From Synechococcus elongatus PCC 11801 (GTDB lineage: Bacteria; Cyanobacteriota; Cyanobacteriia; Synechococcales; Synechococcaceae), in the NCBI RefSeq assembly GCF_003846445.2, contig NZ_CP030139.2:186001-250000 (forward strand): a DNA stretch of 64,000 nucleotides, in the 5' to 3' direction. The notes under the pieces are model-generated. The model did no database searches. It had not been told where the DNA came from and was given only the letters and a program-made list of their open reading frames with translations. Positions 55,843 through 64,000 of the stretch are shown here, piece by piece (position 1 is the stretch's first letter; the number at the start of each line of letters is the position of its first letter). The position numbers and the translations under genes are program-made.

Positions 55843-57111
55843 ATGGGTTGGTCTTTGTTTGATTCTTTAGCTCTTGAAGTCAGAACTGAAAGACCCCGAA
55901 AAATACCGAATACCAGACAGCGAATGGCTCATTTTCACGTGATGGCGAAGCCAACCGGCCCAATTTGCAATCTCGATTGCGAATATTGTTTCTATCTTGA
56001 GCAAGAGCAAAGCTATCCCCAAGACCATTCGTTTCAGATATCAGAGGATAAGCTAGAGCGCTATATCCAGAACTACATCGCTTCTCAGTCTGGAGATGAG
56101 ATTAATTTTGCCTGGCAAGGTGGAGAGCCAACGCTACTGGGCGTCAAGTTTTTTGAGAAAGTGATTGCTCTGCAAAAACGATATGCCCAAGGTAAAACCA
56201 TCTCTAACTCTATTCAGACCAATGGAACATTACTGAACGATCGCTGGGGCAAGTTTCTGAAAGAGCATCACTTTTTGGTTGGGCTAAGCTTAGATGGAAC
56301 TCGGGAATTGCACGATCGCTACCGTGTTGATAAAAAGGCTAAGCCAAGCTTTGATCGAGTGATGAAGGGGCTTGCTATCCTTCGCAAATATCAGATTGAG
56401 TTCAATCTTCTTTGTGTTGTACATCGCCATAATGCTCAACATCCTGAACAGGTCTATTCTTTTTTTAAAGGAATTGGAGCTCACTTCATCCAGTTCATCC
56501 CTCTTGTTGATCAAGTGAACGGTCAAGTTGCCGATTGGAGTGTCAGACCTCAAGACTATGGAAACTTTCTTATCCGGATTTTTGATCAGTGGATTCGAAC
56601 TGATATTGGCAAGGTTTTTGTTCAGATTTTTGATGTTTCCTTAGGGAATTGGATGGGGCTTGGCTCTAGTTTATGTCTGTTTGCAGAAACCTGTGGACGC
56701 GCGATCGCATTGGAGCATGATGGCAAAGTCTACAGTTGCGATCACTACGTCACCCCACATCATCAAATTGGTGATATCGAGCAGCACAGCTTTTTAGAAA
56801 TGCTGACGTCTGAACAGCAGATTCAGTTTGGCCAAGCCAAACAGACAAGTTTGCCTCAATACTGTCGAAAGTGTGAGGTGAAATTTGCCTGTCAGGGAGA
56901 ATGTCCCCGCAATCGCTTTGCCACAACTCCAGAGGGTGAGCCAGGGTTAAATTATCTCTGCGAAGGATACCGAGCCTTTTTTAATTACATCGATCCCTAC
57001 ATGCAGGTGATGGCAGCACTCTTAAAAGCAGGGCGACCCGCTGCTGACCTGATGTCGATGGTCACCCCAACAGGATTTAATCCACTGTTGCTTCAATCAC
57101 AGAGACGATAG
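55843..57111 (+). CDS. anaerobic sulfatase-maturating enzyme (radical SAM, SPASM)
   Basis: 422 residues. Radical SAM [4Fe-4S] motif CNLDCEYC (about 47-54), with WQGGEPTLLGVKFF and QTNGTLL, the anSME signatures. The C-terminal SPASM cluster cysteines are in CGRAIALEHDGKVYSCDHYV and CRKCEVKFACQGECPRNRF. anSMEs oxidise the active-site Cys of sulfatases to formylglycine. The arylsulfatase 0.7 kb away has the required C-x-P-x-R site. The true start may be the second Met (MAHFHVMAKP, 55924). Confidence 0.92.
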   Translation: MGWSLFDSLALEVRTERPRKIPNTRQRMAHFHVMAKPTGPICNLDCEYCFYLEQEQSYPQDHSFQISEDKLERYIQNYIASQSGDEINFAWQGGEPTLLGVKFFEKVIALQKRYAQGKTISNSIQTNGTLLNDRWGKFLKEHHFLVGLSLDGTRELHDRYRVDKKAKPSFDRVMKGLAILRKYQIEFNLLCVVHRHNAQHPEQVYSFFKGIGAHFIQFIPLVDQVNGQVADWSVRPQDYGNFLIRIFDQWIRTDIGKVFVQIFDVSLGNWMGLGSSLCLFAETCGRAIALEHDGKVYSCDHYVTPHHQIGDIEQHSFLEMLTSEQQIQFGQAKQTSLPQYCRKCEVKFACQGECPRNRFATTPEGEPGLNYLCEGYRAFFNYIDPYMQVMAALLKAGRPAADLMSMVTPTGFNPLLLQSQRR

Positions 57112-57808
57112 AGAGGGGAATTTCGGTTTCAAAGGTCATCTCGATAATGCCTGCTGCTGCCAGCTGGCGGACATGCGCTAGCAGGTGGGCGTCGGTGCGA
57201 CCCTCACGCACTGGAAAGAACTCAACGGTTTGTCGCGCCAGTTCACGGACGTTGCTGTAGTTCTCGGCTAGGGCTTGGCGCGCTTTGGCTACGTTGGACC
57301 AGTGAGGGAGGAGCAGCAGCAGCTTACCCCCAAGACGGATCCGAGACTTTGCTTCCACAATCGAGCGGATCACCAGCTCTGAGCCATCACTCCCGCCATT
57401 GGTGGCGATCGTAATACCAGAAGACAGACCCCAATCGGCATCGTTGGGATAGGGGACAGCTGGTGGATGCACCGTGATGGTGTCAAATTGCGCTTCGTCA
57501 AAGGCGCTGTAGAGATTGCTGGCGACGACTTCAATTGCAACCTGGTTGCGGGCAGCATTGCGACGCGCAGCCCCAAGGGCCGCTTCATTGATGTCGGAAA
57601 CCACAACTCGACTACCAGGCACATAGCGAGCGATGGCAATTCCCACCACGCCACTGCCTGTGCAGGCATCGAGGATGCGATCGCCGGGCTGACTCTGGGC
57701 GATCGCTTGTTCGGCCAGCAGCAAACTCGCGGGTTTGGGTGCGTAGACCTCGGCATCGAGGGTGTCAAAAGCGAGATCTTTCCAAAGGATCGGGGCAGTT
57801 TGGGTCAT
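57077..57808 (-). CDS. HemK/PrmC-like methyltransferase with variant NPPY motif
   Basis: 243 residues. Motif I ILDACTGSGVVGIAIARYVPGSRVVVSDINEAAL is that of the HemK/RsmC branch. The catalytic NPPY is replaced by HPPAVPY (in TITVHPPAVPYPND), so its substrate chemistry may differ from N5-glutamine methylation. Its 3' end overlaps the convergent anSME gene by 35 bp. It follows the sulfatase gene on the same strand. Confidence 0.78.
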   Translation of the reverse strand: MTQTAPILWKDLAFDTLDAEVYAPKPASLLLAEQAIAQSQPGDRILDACTGSGVVGIAIARYVPGSRVVVSDINEAALGAARRNAARNQVAIEVVASNLYSAFDEAQFDTITVHPPAVPYPNDADWGLSSGITIATNGGSDGSELVIRSIVEAKSRIRLGGKLLLLLPHWSNVAKARQALAENYSNVRELARQTVEFFPVREGRTDAHLLAHVRQLAAAGIIEMTFETEIPLSIVSVIEATVD

Positions 57809-57857
57809 GGAAATTGTGGGGGATGGGATGGGTGTTCGTTGAGAAGATGACCGTGAC

Positions 57858-59252
57858 TCAAGGCGTGCTCACGGTGGTGGGGTCGAAGCGACCCTTGGTT
57901 CCTTCGGGAATGGCGGGATAGTGCTGGAGACTGTCTTGGAACTGACGAATGGCAGCAAGGCAGCGATCGATGACCCAGGTATTGCGCAGAGTCTCTTCGG
58001 GATACTCTTCTTTGGGATCGGTGGTGAGGTTGAAGAGTTTGGGCAGGGTCAGTTTGCTGGGGGTACTGAACCAATCGCGGGTTTCTTCGTAGAAGGCGAG
58101 CTTCCAGTTCCGCCATTTGACGGCTTCGAGGCGATCGGCCACAAAGGCCAGTACTGTTTCGCGATTGGACTGGGACTGCTGCCCCAGCAGAAATGCCGTC
58201 TGGTCAACCCCATCGATGGCGCGATCGCTCGGCAGCTCAGCCCCGACGAGGTGACTCAGGGTGGTGAACAGATCGACTTGGTGGACGATTTCATTGCTGA
58301 CGCGACCGGCAGGAATACGGCCGGGCCAGCGAATCAGGAAGGGAACGCGTAACGAGCCTTCCATGTGAGTGAAGTAGTAGCCGCGCCAAGGGCCAGCGGA
58401 ACCTTGCCACGGCCACGTGGGGTCGGGGCCGTTGTCACTGGTAAAGATGACGATTGTGTTGTCGCTAATCTGAAGGCGATCGAGGGTATCGAGGATTTGC
58501 CCCAGTCGATGGTCGGTTTCGACAACGGAGTCTGCAAAGTCACCGTTCCCCGTACTGCCTGCAAAGTCGGGATGTGGCAGGGTGGGCAGGTGAACTTGGG
58601 TGAGGGGAACGTAGGCGAAGAAGGGACTTCCTGCTTGGACGCTGCGCTCGATGAAGTCGATCGTGCGACGGGTAATTTCAGCATCCAGGTGCGATCGCTG
58701 CTCGAGGTCGTAGACCGCAAGTCGTTGGGTGGGTTCGCCTTTTTTTCCTTCCAAAATGTACTGGGGCTCGACGCCTGAATTGGCGAAGCCAGGGCTATCC
58801 GGCCAGAAGACTTCGTCGGTGGTGCGGGGAATTCCCCACCATTCGTCGAAGCCGTGGTTGGTTGGGAACCGTCCTTCGACACTGCCGAGGTGCCATTTGC
58901 CGTAGTGAGCAGTTTTGTAGCCCTTGTCTGAAAGCACAGAGGCAAGGGTGATCTCCCAAGGATTGAGTCCTTGCGCTTCCGGCTCCCCGATCGCGGGGTT
59001 GCCGATGGGAACCGTCAAGGTGCCAGACCGATAGGCATAGCGACCCGTTAAGAGCGCTGAACGGCTGGGGGTACATTGGGCCTCGACGTTGAAATTGGTG
59101 AGGCGTAGGCCTTCGGCAGCGAGTTGATCGGCACGGGGGGTCGGCGCTCCCCGCAGCTCCCCGCCGCCGTAGCAGCCCAGTTCGCCGTAGCCAAGGTTAT
59201 CGGTCAGGATCAGAACAATGTTGGGGCGGTTGGTTGAGGTTTCTATCGACAT
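57858..59252 (-). CDS. Cys-type arylsulfatase
   Basis: 464 residues of the alkaline phosphatase/sulfatase superfamily. The formylglycine site is CTPSRSALLTG (about residue 61). Metal and substrate regions: LILTDNLGYGELGCYGG, TSDNGPDP and GYKTAHYGKWHLG. The usual first metal Asp of DDxG reads TDN here. No signal peptide is visible, so it is probably cytosolic. It hydrolyses sulfate esters; the substrate is unknown. The maturase at 55843-57111 is its likely partner. It is followed 13 bp upstream by ssuB. Confidence 0.9.
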   Translation of the reverse strand: MSIETSTNRPNIVLILTDNLGYGELGCYGGGELRGAPTPRADQLAAEGLRLTNFNVEAQCTPSRSALLTGRYAYRSGTLTVPIGNPAIGEPEAQGLNPWEITLASVLSDKGYKTAHYGKWHLGSVEGRFPTNHGFDEWWGIPRTTDEVFWPDSPGFANSGVEPQYILEGKKGEPTQRLAVYDLEQRSHLDAEITRRTIDFIERSVQAGSPFFAYVPLTQVHLPTLPHPDFAGSTGNGDFADSVVETDHRLGQILDTLDRLQISDNTIVIFTSDNGPDPTWPWQGSAGPWRGYYFTHMEGSLRVPFLIRWPGRIPAGRVSNEIVHQVDLFTTLSHLVGAELPSDRAIDGVDQTAFLLGQQSQSNRETVLAFVADRLEAVKWRNWKLAFYEETRDWFSTPSKLTLPKLFNLTTDPKEEYPEETLRNTWVIDRCLAAIRQFQDSLQHYPAIPEGTKGRFDPTTVSTP

Positions 59253-59265
59253 AGCGGGAGAAAGA

Positions 59266-60066
59266 CTAGGCGGTCAGTTCGATTTCAAGGGCTGGATGGC
59301 TGAGGGTTGGGGCGATCGCAGACCGCTGCGGTGGGTTGTTGCCGCTGAGGATGCCTTCGAGGATGTCTTCGGCCAGACGGGCGAACTCTGGATTGCCGCG
59401 ATGGCGGGGCCGAGGGAGCTGGATGGGGATATCGCGGACAACGCCACCGTCTTCGAGGACCAAGATGCGATCGGCGAGAGCAACGGCTTCTTCGACATCG
59501 TGGGTGACGAGCAGTGTGGTGAAGCCTTGATCGAGCCAGAGGCCTTCAATCAGCCGCTGCATTTCGACGCGGGTGAGGGCATCGAGAGCCCCGAGGGGTT
59601 CATCGAGGAGCAGCAGTTTGGGTTGGGTGATCAGCGCTTTGGCGAGGGCGACGCGCTGCTTTTGCCCACCGGATAACCGAGCTGTCCATTCCTGCGATCG
59701 CTCCAGTAGACCTACTTGCTTGAGAACCTGTTCTGCTCTGGGTTTCCAGTTGCCCTTCAGCCCAAGGCCAACATTGTTGATCACGTTTTTCCAAGGGAGA
59801 AGTCGCCCATCTTGGAACATGACCCGCGCCAAGCGGTTCAGGCCCTTCAGGGGCTGTCCATCGATGAGGATGCCGCCCGCACTGGCCTGCTCGAGACCAC
59901 TGATCAAGCGCAACAGGGTGGACTTGCCGCAACCACTGCGCCCAATCACAGCAACAAAGCTCCCAGCGGCGATCGTCAGTTCTAGCTGCTGGAGCACAGG
60001 ACGCCCCGCATAGGCTTTGGTCAGTCCCAGCAAATCAATACGGGTCCCTTCGGTCTGGCGGGTCAT
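59266..60066 (-). CDS. ssuB: Sulfonate ABC transporter ATPase SsuB (cluster 2)
   Basis: 266 residues. Walker [11 protein letters not shown]-loop FQDGRLLPW, signature [15 protein letters not shown], Walker [12 protein letters not shown], switch [18 protein letters not shown] is typical of SsuB. Operon order ssuA-ssuD-ssuC-ssuB supports the name. Confidence 0.92.
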   Translation of the reverse strand: MTRQTEGTRIDLLGLTKAYAGRPVLQQLELTIAAGSFVAVIGRSGCGKSTLLRLISGLEQASAGGILIDGQPLKGLNRLARVMFQDGRLLPWKNVINNVGLGLKGNWKPRAEQVLKQVGLLERSQEWTARLSGGQKQRVALAKALITQPKLLLLDEPLGALDALTRVEMQRLIEGLWLDQGFTTLLVTHDVEEAVALADRILVLEDGGVVRDIPIQLPRPRHRGNPEFARLAEDILEGILSGNNPPQRSAIAPTLSHPALEIELTA

Positions 60067-60095
60067 CAGTGTTTCCTCTGGGTCATCAATGGGCT

Positions 60096-60920
60096 TCAGA
60101 CTTTGGCAACGGGATAGGTGTCCTTGCTACCGGACTGAAAGTTGGGATGCCATTGCAAGAGTTGGAACTCTAGGGTCTTGGCAATGCCGTCGGACAATTT
60201 GCCCAGCAGGGCATAGAGCAGAATGCTGAAGACGATGATGTCGGTTTGCATAAACTCCCGAGCATTCATGGCCATGTAGCCCAGACCGCTGTCGGTGGCG
60301 ATCGTTTCGCTGACAATCAGCGTGATCCAGGCAATGCCTAAGGAGAAGCGAACTCCCACCAAGATGGACGGCAGTGCACCGGGCAGGATGATGTTGGTGA
60401 TCAGTTGGAGGCGGTTGAGCCCGTAGACGCGCCCCATTTCCAGCAGGCTGGGGTCGATGTTGCGAATGCCGTGGAAGGTGTTGAGATAGACAGGGAAAAA
60501 GACCCCGAGCATAACCAGAAAAATCTTGGCCTCTTCACCAATGCCAAACCAGAGGATGACCAGCGGAATGAGCGCGAGGTTGGGGATGTTGCGCAGCATC
60601 TGCAGCGAGGAATCGAGCAGGGTCTCGGCGATCGGCAAAATGCCGTTGATAAAGCCGAGGGTGAGCCCGAGGGAAGCCCCAATGAAAAAGCCGGTGGCGG
60701 CCCGTGCAGCGCTGATGCCGAGGTGGGACCACAGCTCACCCGATTGAGCCAGCTGGATGCCGGCCCAGAAGATCGCGCTGGGAGCAGGCAGAATTCGGAC
60801 AGGAATCCAACCGATATCGGCAAGGATTTCCCAAACGATGATGAGGGCGATCGGAACGATCCAAGGCAGAATCCAGCGCTGGAGCTGGGCTCGGTGGAAG
60901 CGAAGCACAGAGACTGTCAT
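60096..60920 (-). CDS. ssuC: Sulfonate ABC transporter permease SsuC (cluster 2)
   Basis: 274 residues, six membrane helices. [25 protein letters not shown] and [43 protein letters not shown] match SsuC. It lies directly after ssuD (5 bp) and before ssuB (29 bp). Confidence 0.92.
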   Translation of the reverse strand: MTVSVLRFHRAQLQRWILPWIVPIALIIVWEILADIGWIPVRILPAPSAIFWAGIQLAQSGELWSHLGISAARAATGFFIGASLGLTLGFINGILPIAETLLDSSLQMLRNIPNLALIPLVILWFGIGEEAKIFLVMLGVFFPVYLNTFHGIRNIDPSLLEMGRVYGLNRLQLITNIILPGALPSILVGVRFSLGIAWITLIVSETIATDSGLGYMAMNAREFMQTDIIVFSILLYALLGKLSDGIAKTLEFQLLQWHPNFQSGSKDTYPVAKV

Positions 60921-60925
60921 GGTCG

Positions 60926-62062
60926 TTAACCGGCCACCGTAGGGACTTTGTCGTTGGCGATAATTTCGCCAAAGGGCGCAAAGAGGACATCCCCTTGCAG
61001 GCGATGAGTCTGTTGGAGGGGCAATTTGGGGAAGAGCAGTTCTGCGACTCGATAGGCCTCTTCGAGGTGGGGATAGCCGGAGAGAATGAAATGCTCGATG
61101 CCGAGGTCGGCATATTCTTGCAGGCGGGCCGCAACGGTTTCGGGATCTCCCACGAGCGCCGTTCCGGCACCGCCACGCACCAGTCCAATGCCCGTCCAGA
61201 GATTGGGACTGATTTCGAGAGCTTGAGTACTCCCCCCGTGGAGCTGGCTCATGCGAGCTTGGCCAACGGAATCCATGCGCCGGTACACCGCTTGAGCCGC
61301 ATCAATGGTCTCTTGATCGACATAACGAATCAGGTCGTTAGCGGCATCCCAAGCGGCTTGGGTCGTTTCGCGGACGATGATGTGTAGGCGAATGCCGTAC
61401 TGGAGCTGACGACCCGCTTGAGCCGCCTTCGCTCTCACGGCGGCAATTTTTTCTGCGACTTGAGCGGGGGGCTCTCCCCAAGTGAGATAGGTATCGACTT
61501 GGCGAGCCGCGATCGCTTGTCCTACCTCGGAAGACCCGCCAAACCACAGCGGCGGGTGGGGACGCTGGACGCCTTTGAGGAGAACATTCCCTTCTTGGAT
61601 ATCGAGGTACTTGCCCTTGAAAGTTGTTTTCTGGCCTTGAATGATCTGTTTCCAGACCGTCAAGAATTCATCGGTGAGTTCATAGCGTTCCGCGTGATTG
61701 AGATGGAGTCCATCTCCAGCCAGCTCCACGGGGTCGCCCCCAGTGACGACATTGATCAGCAAGCGGCCGTTGCTGAGCCAGTCGAAGCTGGCGGCCATGC
61801 GGGCCGCGACGCTCGGCGACATCAGCCCAGGGCGGACTGCAACGAGGAACTTGAGCCGTTCGGTGGAACTCGCCAGCATGGAGGCTGCTACCCAGGCATC
61901 GTGGCAGGAGCGGCCGGTGGGGAGAAGAACCCCCGGATAGCCAAGGTCTTCGGCGGCTTTGGCAATTTGCTGGATGTAGGGGAGGGTGATCTGTCGCCCT
62001 CCGGTAGCAGTCCCGAGATAGCGGCTATCACCGTGAAGGGGGATGAACCAAAAAAGCTGCAT
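60926..62062 (-). CDS. ssuD: FMNH2-dependent alkanesulfonate monooxygenase SsuD
   Basis: 378 residues of the bacterial luciferase fold. SsuD patterns: [71 protein letters not shown] and a C-terminal [20 protein letters not shown]. It uses reduced FMN and oxygen to release sulfite from alkanesulfonates in the cytosol. The flavin reductase SsuE is not in the window. Confidence 0.95.
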   Translation of the reverse strand: MQLFWFIPLHGDSRYLGTATGGRQITLPYIQQIAKAAEDLGYPGVLLPTGRSCHDAWVAASMLASSTERLKFLVAVRPGLMSPSVAARMAASFDWLSNGRLLINVVTGGDPVELAGDGLHLNHAERYELTDEFLTVWKQIIQGQKTTFKGKYLDIQEGNVLLKGVQRPHPPLWFGGSSEVGQAIAARQVDTYLTWGEPPAQVAEKIAAVRAKAAQAGRQLQYGIRLHIIVRETTQAAWDAANDLIRYVDQETIDAAQAVYRRMDSVGQARMSQLHGGSTQALEISPNLWTGIGLVRGGAGTALVGDPETVAARLQEYADLGIEHFILSGYPHLEEAYRVAELLFPKLPLQQTHRLQGDVLFAPFGEIIANDKVPTVAG

Positions 62063-62135
62063 GGCAGGAGACGCGGAAGGACAAAAAGCAGTGTTGCGAT
62101 CGGCAGAGAGTGGCGTTGTTGGGGGGCACCCGTCA

Positions 62136-63137
62136 CTATTTCCAAATCCAAACGGCGTCTTTGACCTTGATCGATTTAGGGATGAGATTTAGCGCGCGGA
62201 AGGTGTCTGCAATTTCTTGCTGTTTTTGAATGACGGGGTTGGTGATGGGTAAGACATCGTGGGTGCGACGGTTTTCAGCGATGAGCAAGGTCTTAGGACT
62301 GATACCCGTGGCTGAGGAAAGAAGATTGGCCGCCTTCGTTTTGTCTTTGTTGAGCAGTTGGGCTTCCTGCTTGAATTCCTTGAGGACGGTCTTGAGAGTC
62401 TCTGGATATTTCTTGATGAACGAGGCAGAAGCGAGATAGTAGCCGCGGTTGGGCGCTAGCCCTTGGGCATTGGTCAGTAGACGACCACCGGCTTCCACTT
62501 CGCCAGCGGCGAGGAAAGGATCCCAGACGACCCACGCATCGACATCCCGACGCTCGAAGGCAGCTCGGCCATCAGAGGGCTTGAGGTAAGAGATTTTGAC
62601 GTCGCTGGGTTTGAGATTGGCCGATTTCAGCGCACTGATTAATAGGTAGTGGGTGTTGGAGCCTTTTTGGACCGCAATCCGCTTCCCTTTCAGGTCTGAC
62701 AGTTTTTTGATGGGAGAGTTGCGATGAACAAGGATGCCTTCGGCCTTCGGCCCAAAGGGATCGTAGGCAACATAGCGAGTCACAGAGCCAGAGGCAGCTT
62801 GCGCAAAGATGGGCGGGGCTTCGCCAACGTAGGCAATATCGATCGCGCCAGCATTCAGAGCCTCGACCATCGGCAGACCGGCAGTAAATTCTGACCAAGT
62901 GGCAGAACTACCGGTTTTTTTGAGGGTTTTCTCTAGCGTTTTCTTGGCATTGACAGAGATAAGAACAGGGCCGGCTTTTTGGAAGCCGATGCGCACCTGG
63001 ACTTTTTCTTCTGGCTTGGCTGTAACGGGGGCGGAGTTCCCAAAAACTGTCACGGCTGTCGTCGCGGTGGCAGCAACGGCAACGCCCGCTAGCAAGGCTT
63101 TGACTTTGCGGCGGCCTAGAGCAGTTTTGAGAGCCAC
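62136..63137 (-). CDS. ssuA: Aliphatic sulfonate-binding protein SsuA (cluster 2)
   Basis: 333 residues from a GTG at 63137, with AGAGGA about 10 bp before it. Signal peptide ([20 protein letters not shown]), then [70 protein letters not shown] and [12 protein letters not shown]. It is paralogous to the protein at 54556-55614 (same motifs, diverged). First gene of the ssuADCB operon. Confidence 0.92.
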   Translation of the reverse strand: MALKTALGRRKVKALLAGVAVAATATTAVTVFGNSAPVTAKPEEKVQVRIGFQKAGPVLISVNAKKTLEKTLKKTGSSATWSEFTAGLPMVEALNAGAIDIAYVGEAPPIFAQAASGSVTRYVAYDPFGPKAEGILVHRNSPIKKLSDLKGKRIAVQKGSNTHYLLISALKSANLKPSDVKISYLKPSDGRAAFERRDVDAWVVWDPFLAAGEVEAGGRLLTNAQGLAPNRGYYLASASFIKKYPETLKTVLKEFKQEAQLLNKDKTKAANLLSSATGISPKTLLIAENRRTHDVLPITNPVIQKQQEIADTFRALNLIPKSIKVKDAVWIWK

Positions 63138-63684
63138 AGGTACTCGATCCTCTTATCTACAAAATCTCCATGTAATTACCGTATTTTTGAAAAATAATGC
63201 CATCAAGTCTCTAGGAAGCTTGACAAAGTTCTGGTTTTAGCCTGTAGCTTTCCAATACTGCTTTCAGCCTTAGGAGTTGACGGTCAATTGCTACTAAGAC
63301 TGGCTTTCAGGAAGACAACGAGCTTGGAAGGATAAACGCGATCGCCTGCACTAGAGGATCGCGGGAGTAGGAACCGCTCCGCAGTTTGACTATGAACCAG
63401 CCAATGGACAGTGGTGCTGTCGATTGGTTTGGCAGGAGCAAGCGTTTGAGGCGATCGCTTCCTCAAAAGTGAGGGCAAGGGAGCTGGCTGCGCTGATGGT
63501 GCTGAAGGGAATTTGTTTGGTTAAGTGATCGGGCGATCACTTAACTCTAATATTTAGTCTTTAACATTAAGGTTTGAGAATATAAATCAGCCGTAGTTAT
63601 TTTCTATGACTAGAATTTATTTGACTGTCTTGACTGCTCAAAAAACAAATACTCTAGTGCTAACCCAATAACGAGGATCATGAA
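63138..63684. other. intergenic region between ssuA and the TIR gene
   Basis: No gene I can support. It holds a 15-bp palindrome TATTTTT-G-AAAAATA (63182-63196) in the probable ssuA promoter, and a perfect 10-bp-arm inverted repeat TTAAGTGATC-GGGC-GATCACTTAA (63531-63554). The region after 63540 is AT-rich and probably holds the promoter of the TIR gene. Confidence 0.45.
63531..63554. repeat. 24-bp inverted repeat upstream of TIR gene
   Basis: TTAAGTGATC-GGGC-GATCACTTAA, perfect 10-bp arms. It is followed by AT-rich sequence, not a T-run, so it looks more like an operator than a terminator. About 130 bp before the GTG at 63685. Confidence 0.6.
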
Positions 63685-64000
63685 GTGGCCAAATGCACGG
63701 CTCCTCGAGAGGGCCATCGCTCAGCGAGCGCTGCTGCGAACTGCCCTGTATGCGGTGGTCGCTATAGACGCAATCAAGGCTACGGAACGTCTTTGTCCTA
63801 CTCTTCTTTGGGGAGCATCGAGGGCAGTCAGGGCAACAGTACAAGGCCCCATTGGTCTCCGGCCAGATCCTCTGTCGTCTACACTCCTACAGAAATACGA
63901 GCACTGACACCGATTTACAACAGTGTTGAGAAGCTAGCGACACTACCAAGCCTTTGGGATGTTTTCCTTTGCCACGCATGGGACGACCGTCAGGGCGCAG
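63685..64000 (+). CDS. TIR-domain protein with N-terminal Cys/His motif (partial)
   Basis: GTG at 63685 with GAGG eight bases upstream; 105 codons then the window ends. The N-terminus reads AKCTAPREGHRSASAAANCPVCGGR: Cys at 4, His at 11, CxxC at 20-23, a possible zinc site. After a Ser-rich linker comes VEKLATLPSLWDVFLCHAWDDR, the opening strand and SHA-type motif of a TIR domain. TIR proteins in bacteria often degrade NAD in antiphage defence. The catalytic glutamate would lie beyond the edge. A competing frame at 63680 has no motif. Confidence 0.75.
   Translation, partial: MAKCTAPREGHRSASAAANCPVCGGRYRRNQGYGTSLSYSSLGSIEGSQGNSTRPHWSPARSSVVYTPTEIRALTPIYNSVEKLATLPSLWDVFLCHAWDDRQGA

Noticed and set aside
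63284-63478. 64-codon minus-strand frame
   Set aside because: Nothing conserved or motif-like and no ribosome site seen.
63638-63907. overlapping frames on both strands at the right edge
   Set aside because: They are shadows of the GTG-started TIR frame, which alone carries Cys/His and TIR motifs.

Overview
The window looks like chromosome from a freshwater cyanobacterium very close to Synechococcus elongatus. GC is moderate and the HIP1 octamer GCGATCGC recurs in most genes. Cyanobacterial genes present are psb28, petF, rbcX, the PSII-linked S4 protein and a Ycf49-like gene. The cysA / sbpA-cysT-orf81-cysR-cysW arrangement is the one known from S. elongatus PCC 7942. The copper ATPase resembles PacS of PCC 7942 but, as I remember that sequence, differs at many positions, so I infer a related strain rather than PCC 7942 itself.

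Layout. 0-6 kb: M1 aminopeptidase (cut by the left edge), ChaC-type cyclotransferase, BASS-type transporter, GAF-GAF-GGDEF protein, SPOR-like secreted protein and psb28. 6-14 kb: two tandem sulfate/thiosulfate uptake clusters. The first has the ATPase cysA facing sbpA-cysT-orf81-cysR-cysW; the second is a compact sbpA-cysT-cysW set with no ATPase of its own. 14-18 kb: a copper locus on the minus strand (PacS-like ATPase, membrane cupredoxin, His-rich DUF305 protein and a 50-residue secreted Cys/His peptide), with two copies of a 32-bp MerR-type promoter. 18-34 kb: housekeeping genes (argS, petF, serA-prmA, S4 protein, DUF2252, tatC, glutamine amidotransferase, rbcX, sdhB, modAB, csaB, Ycf49-like, MetX-like, membrane desaturase).

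34.5-47.6 kb is an accessory, defence-type island. It holds a type I restriction system whose hsdM is split from hsdS-hsdR by about 2.5 kb. That insert carries an Rpn-family (DUF4351) protein with a strong internal ribosome site and start, two tandem stand-alone copies of its C-terminal module, and a BrnT/BrnA toxin-antitoxin pair whose toxin has lost its N-terminus. A MltR-like gene, two small paralogous proteins and a decayed outer-membrane protein gene flank it. 48-49.4 kb: a DUF1254/DUF1214 protein without HIP1 sites.

49.7-63.1 kb is a second sulfur region for organic sulfur. Part one has a DszC/SfnB-like flavin monooxygenase, a methyltransferase, an SsuB/SsuC transporter and two SsuA-like binding proteins, one broken by a single stop codon. 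In the middle are a radical-SAM sulfatase-maturating enzyme and a Cys-type arylsulfatase. Part two is a complete ssuA-ssuD-ssuC-ssuB set. Together with the cys clusters, the window encodes import of sulfate or thiosulfate, sulfonates and probably sulfate esters, and the release of sulfur from them. The right edge cuts a gene with an N-terminal Cys/His motif and the start of a TIR domain, probably another defence gene. I saw no tRNA, rRNA or CRISPR array.
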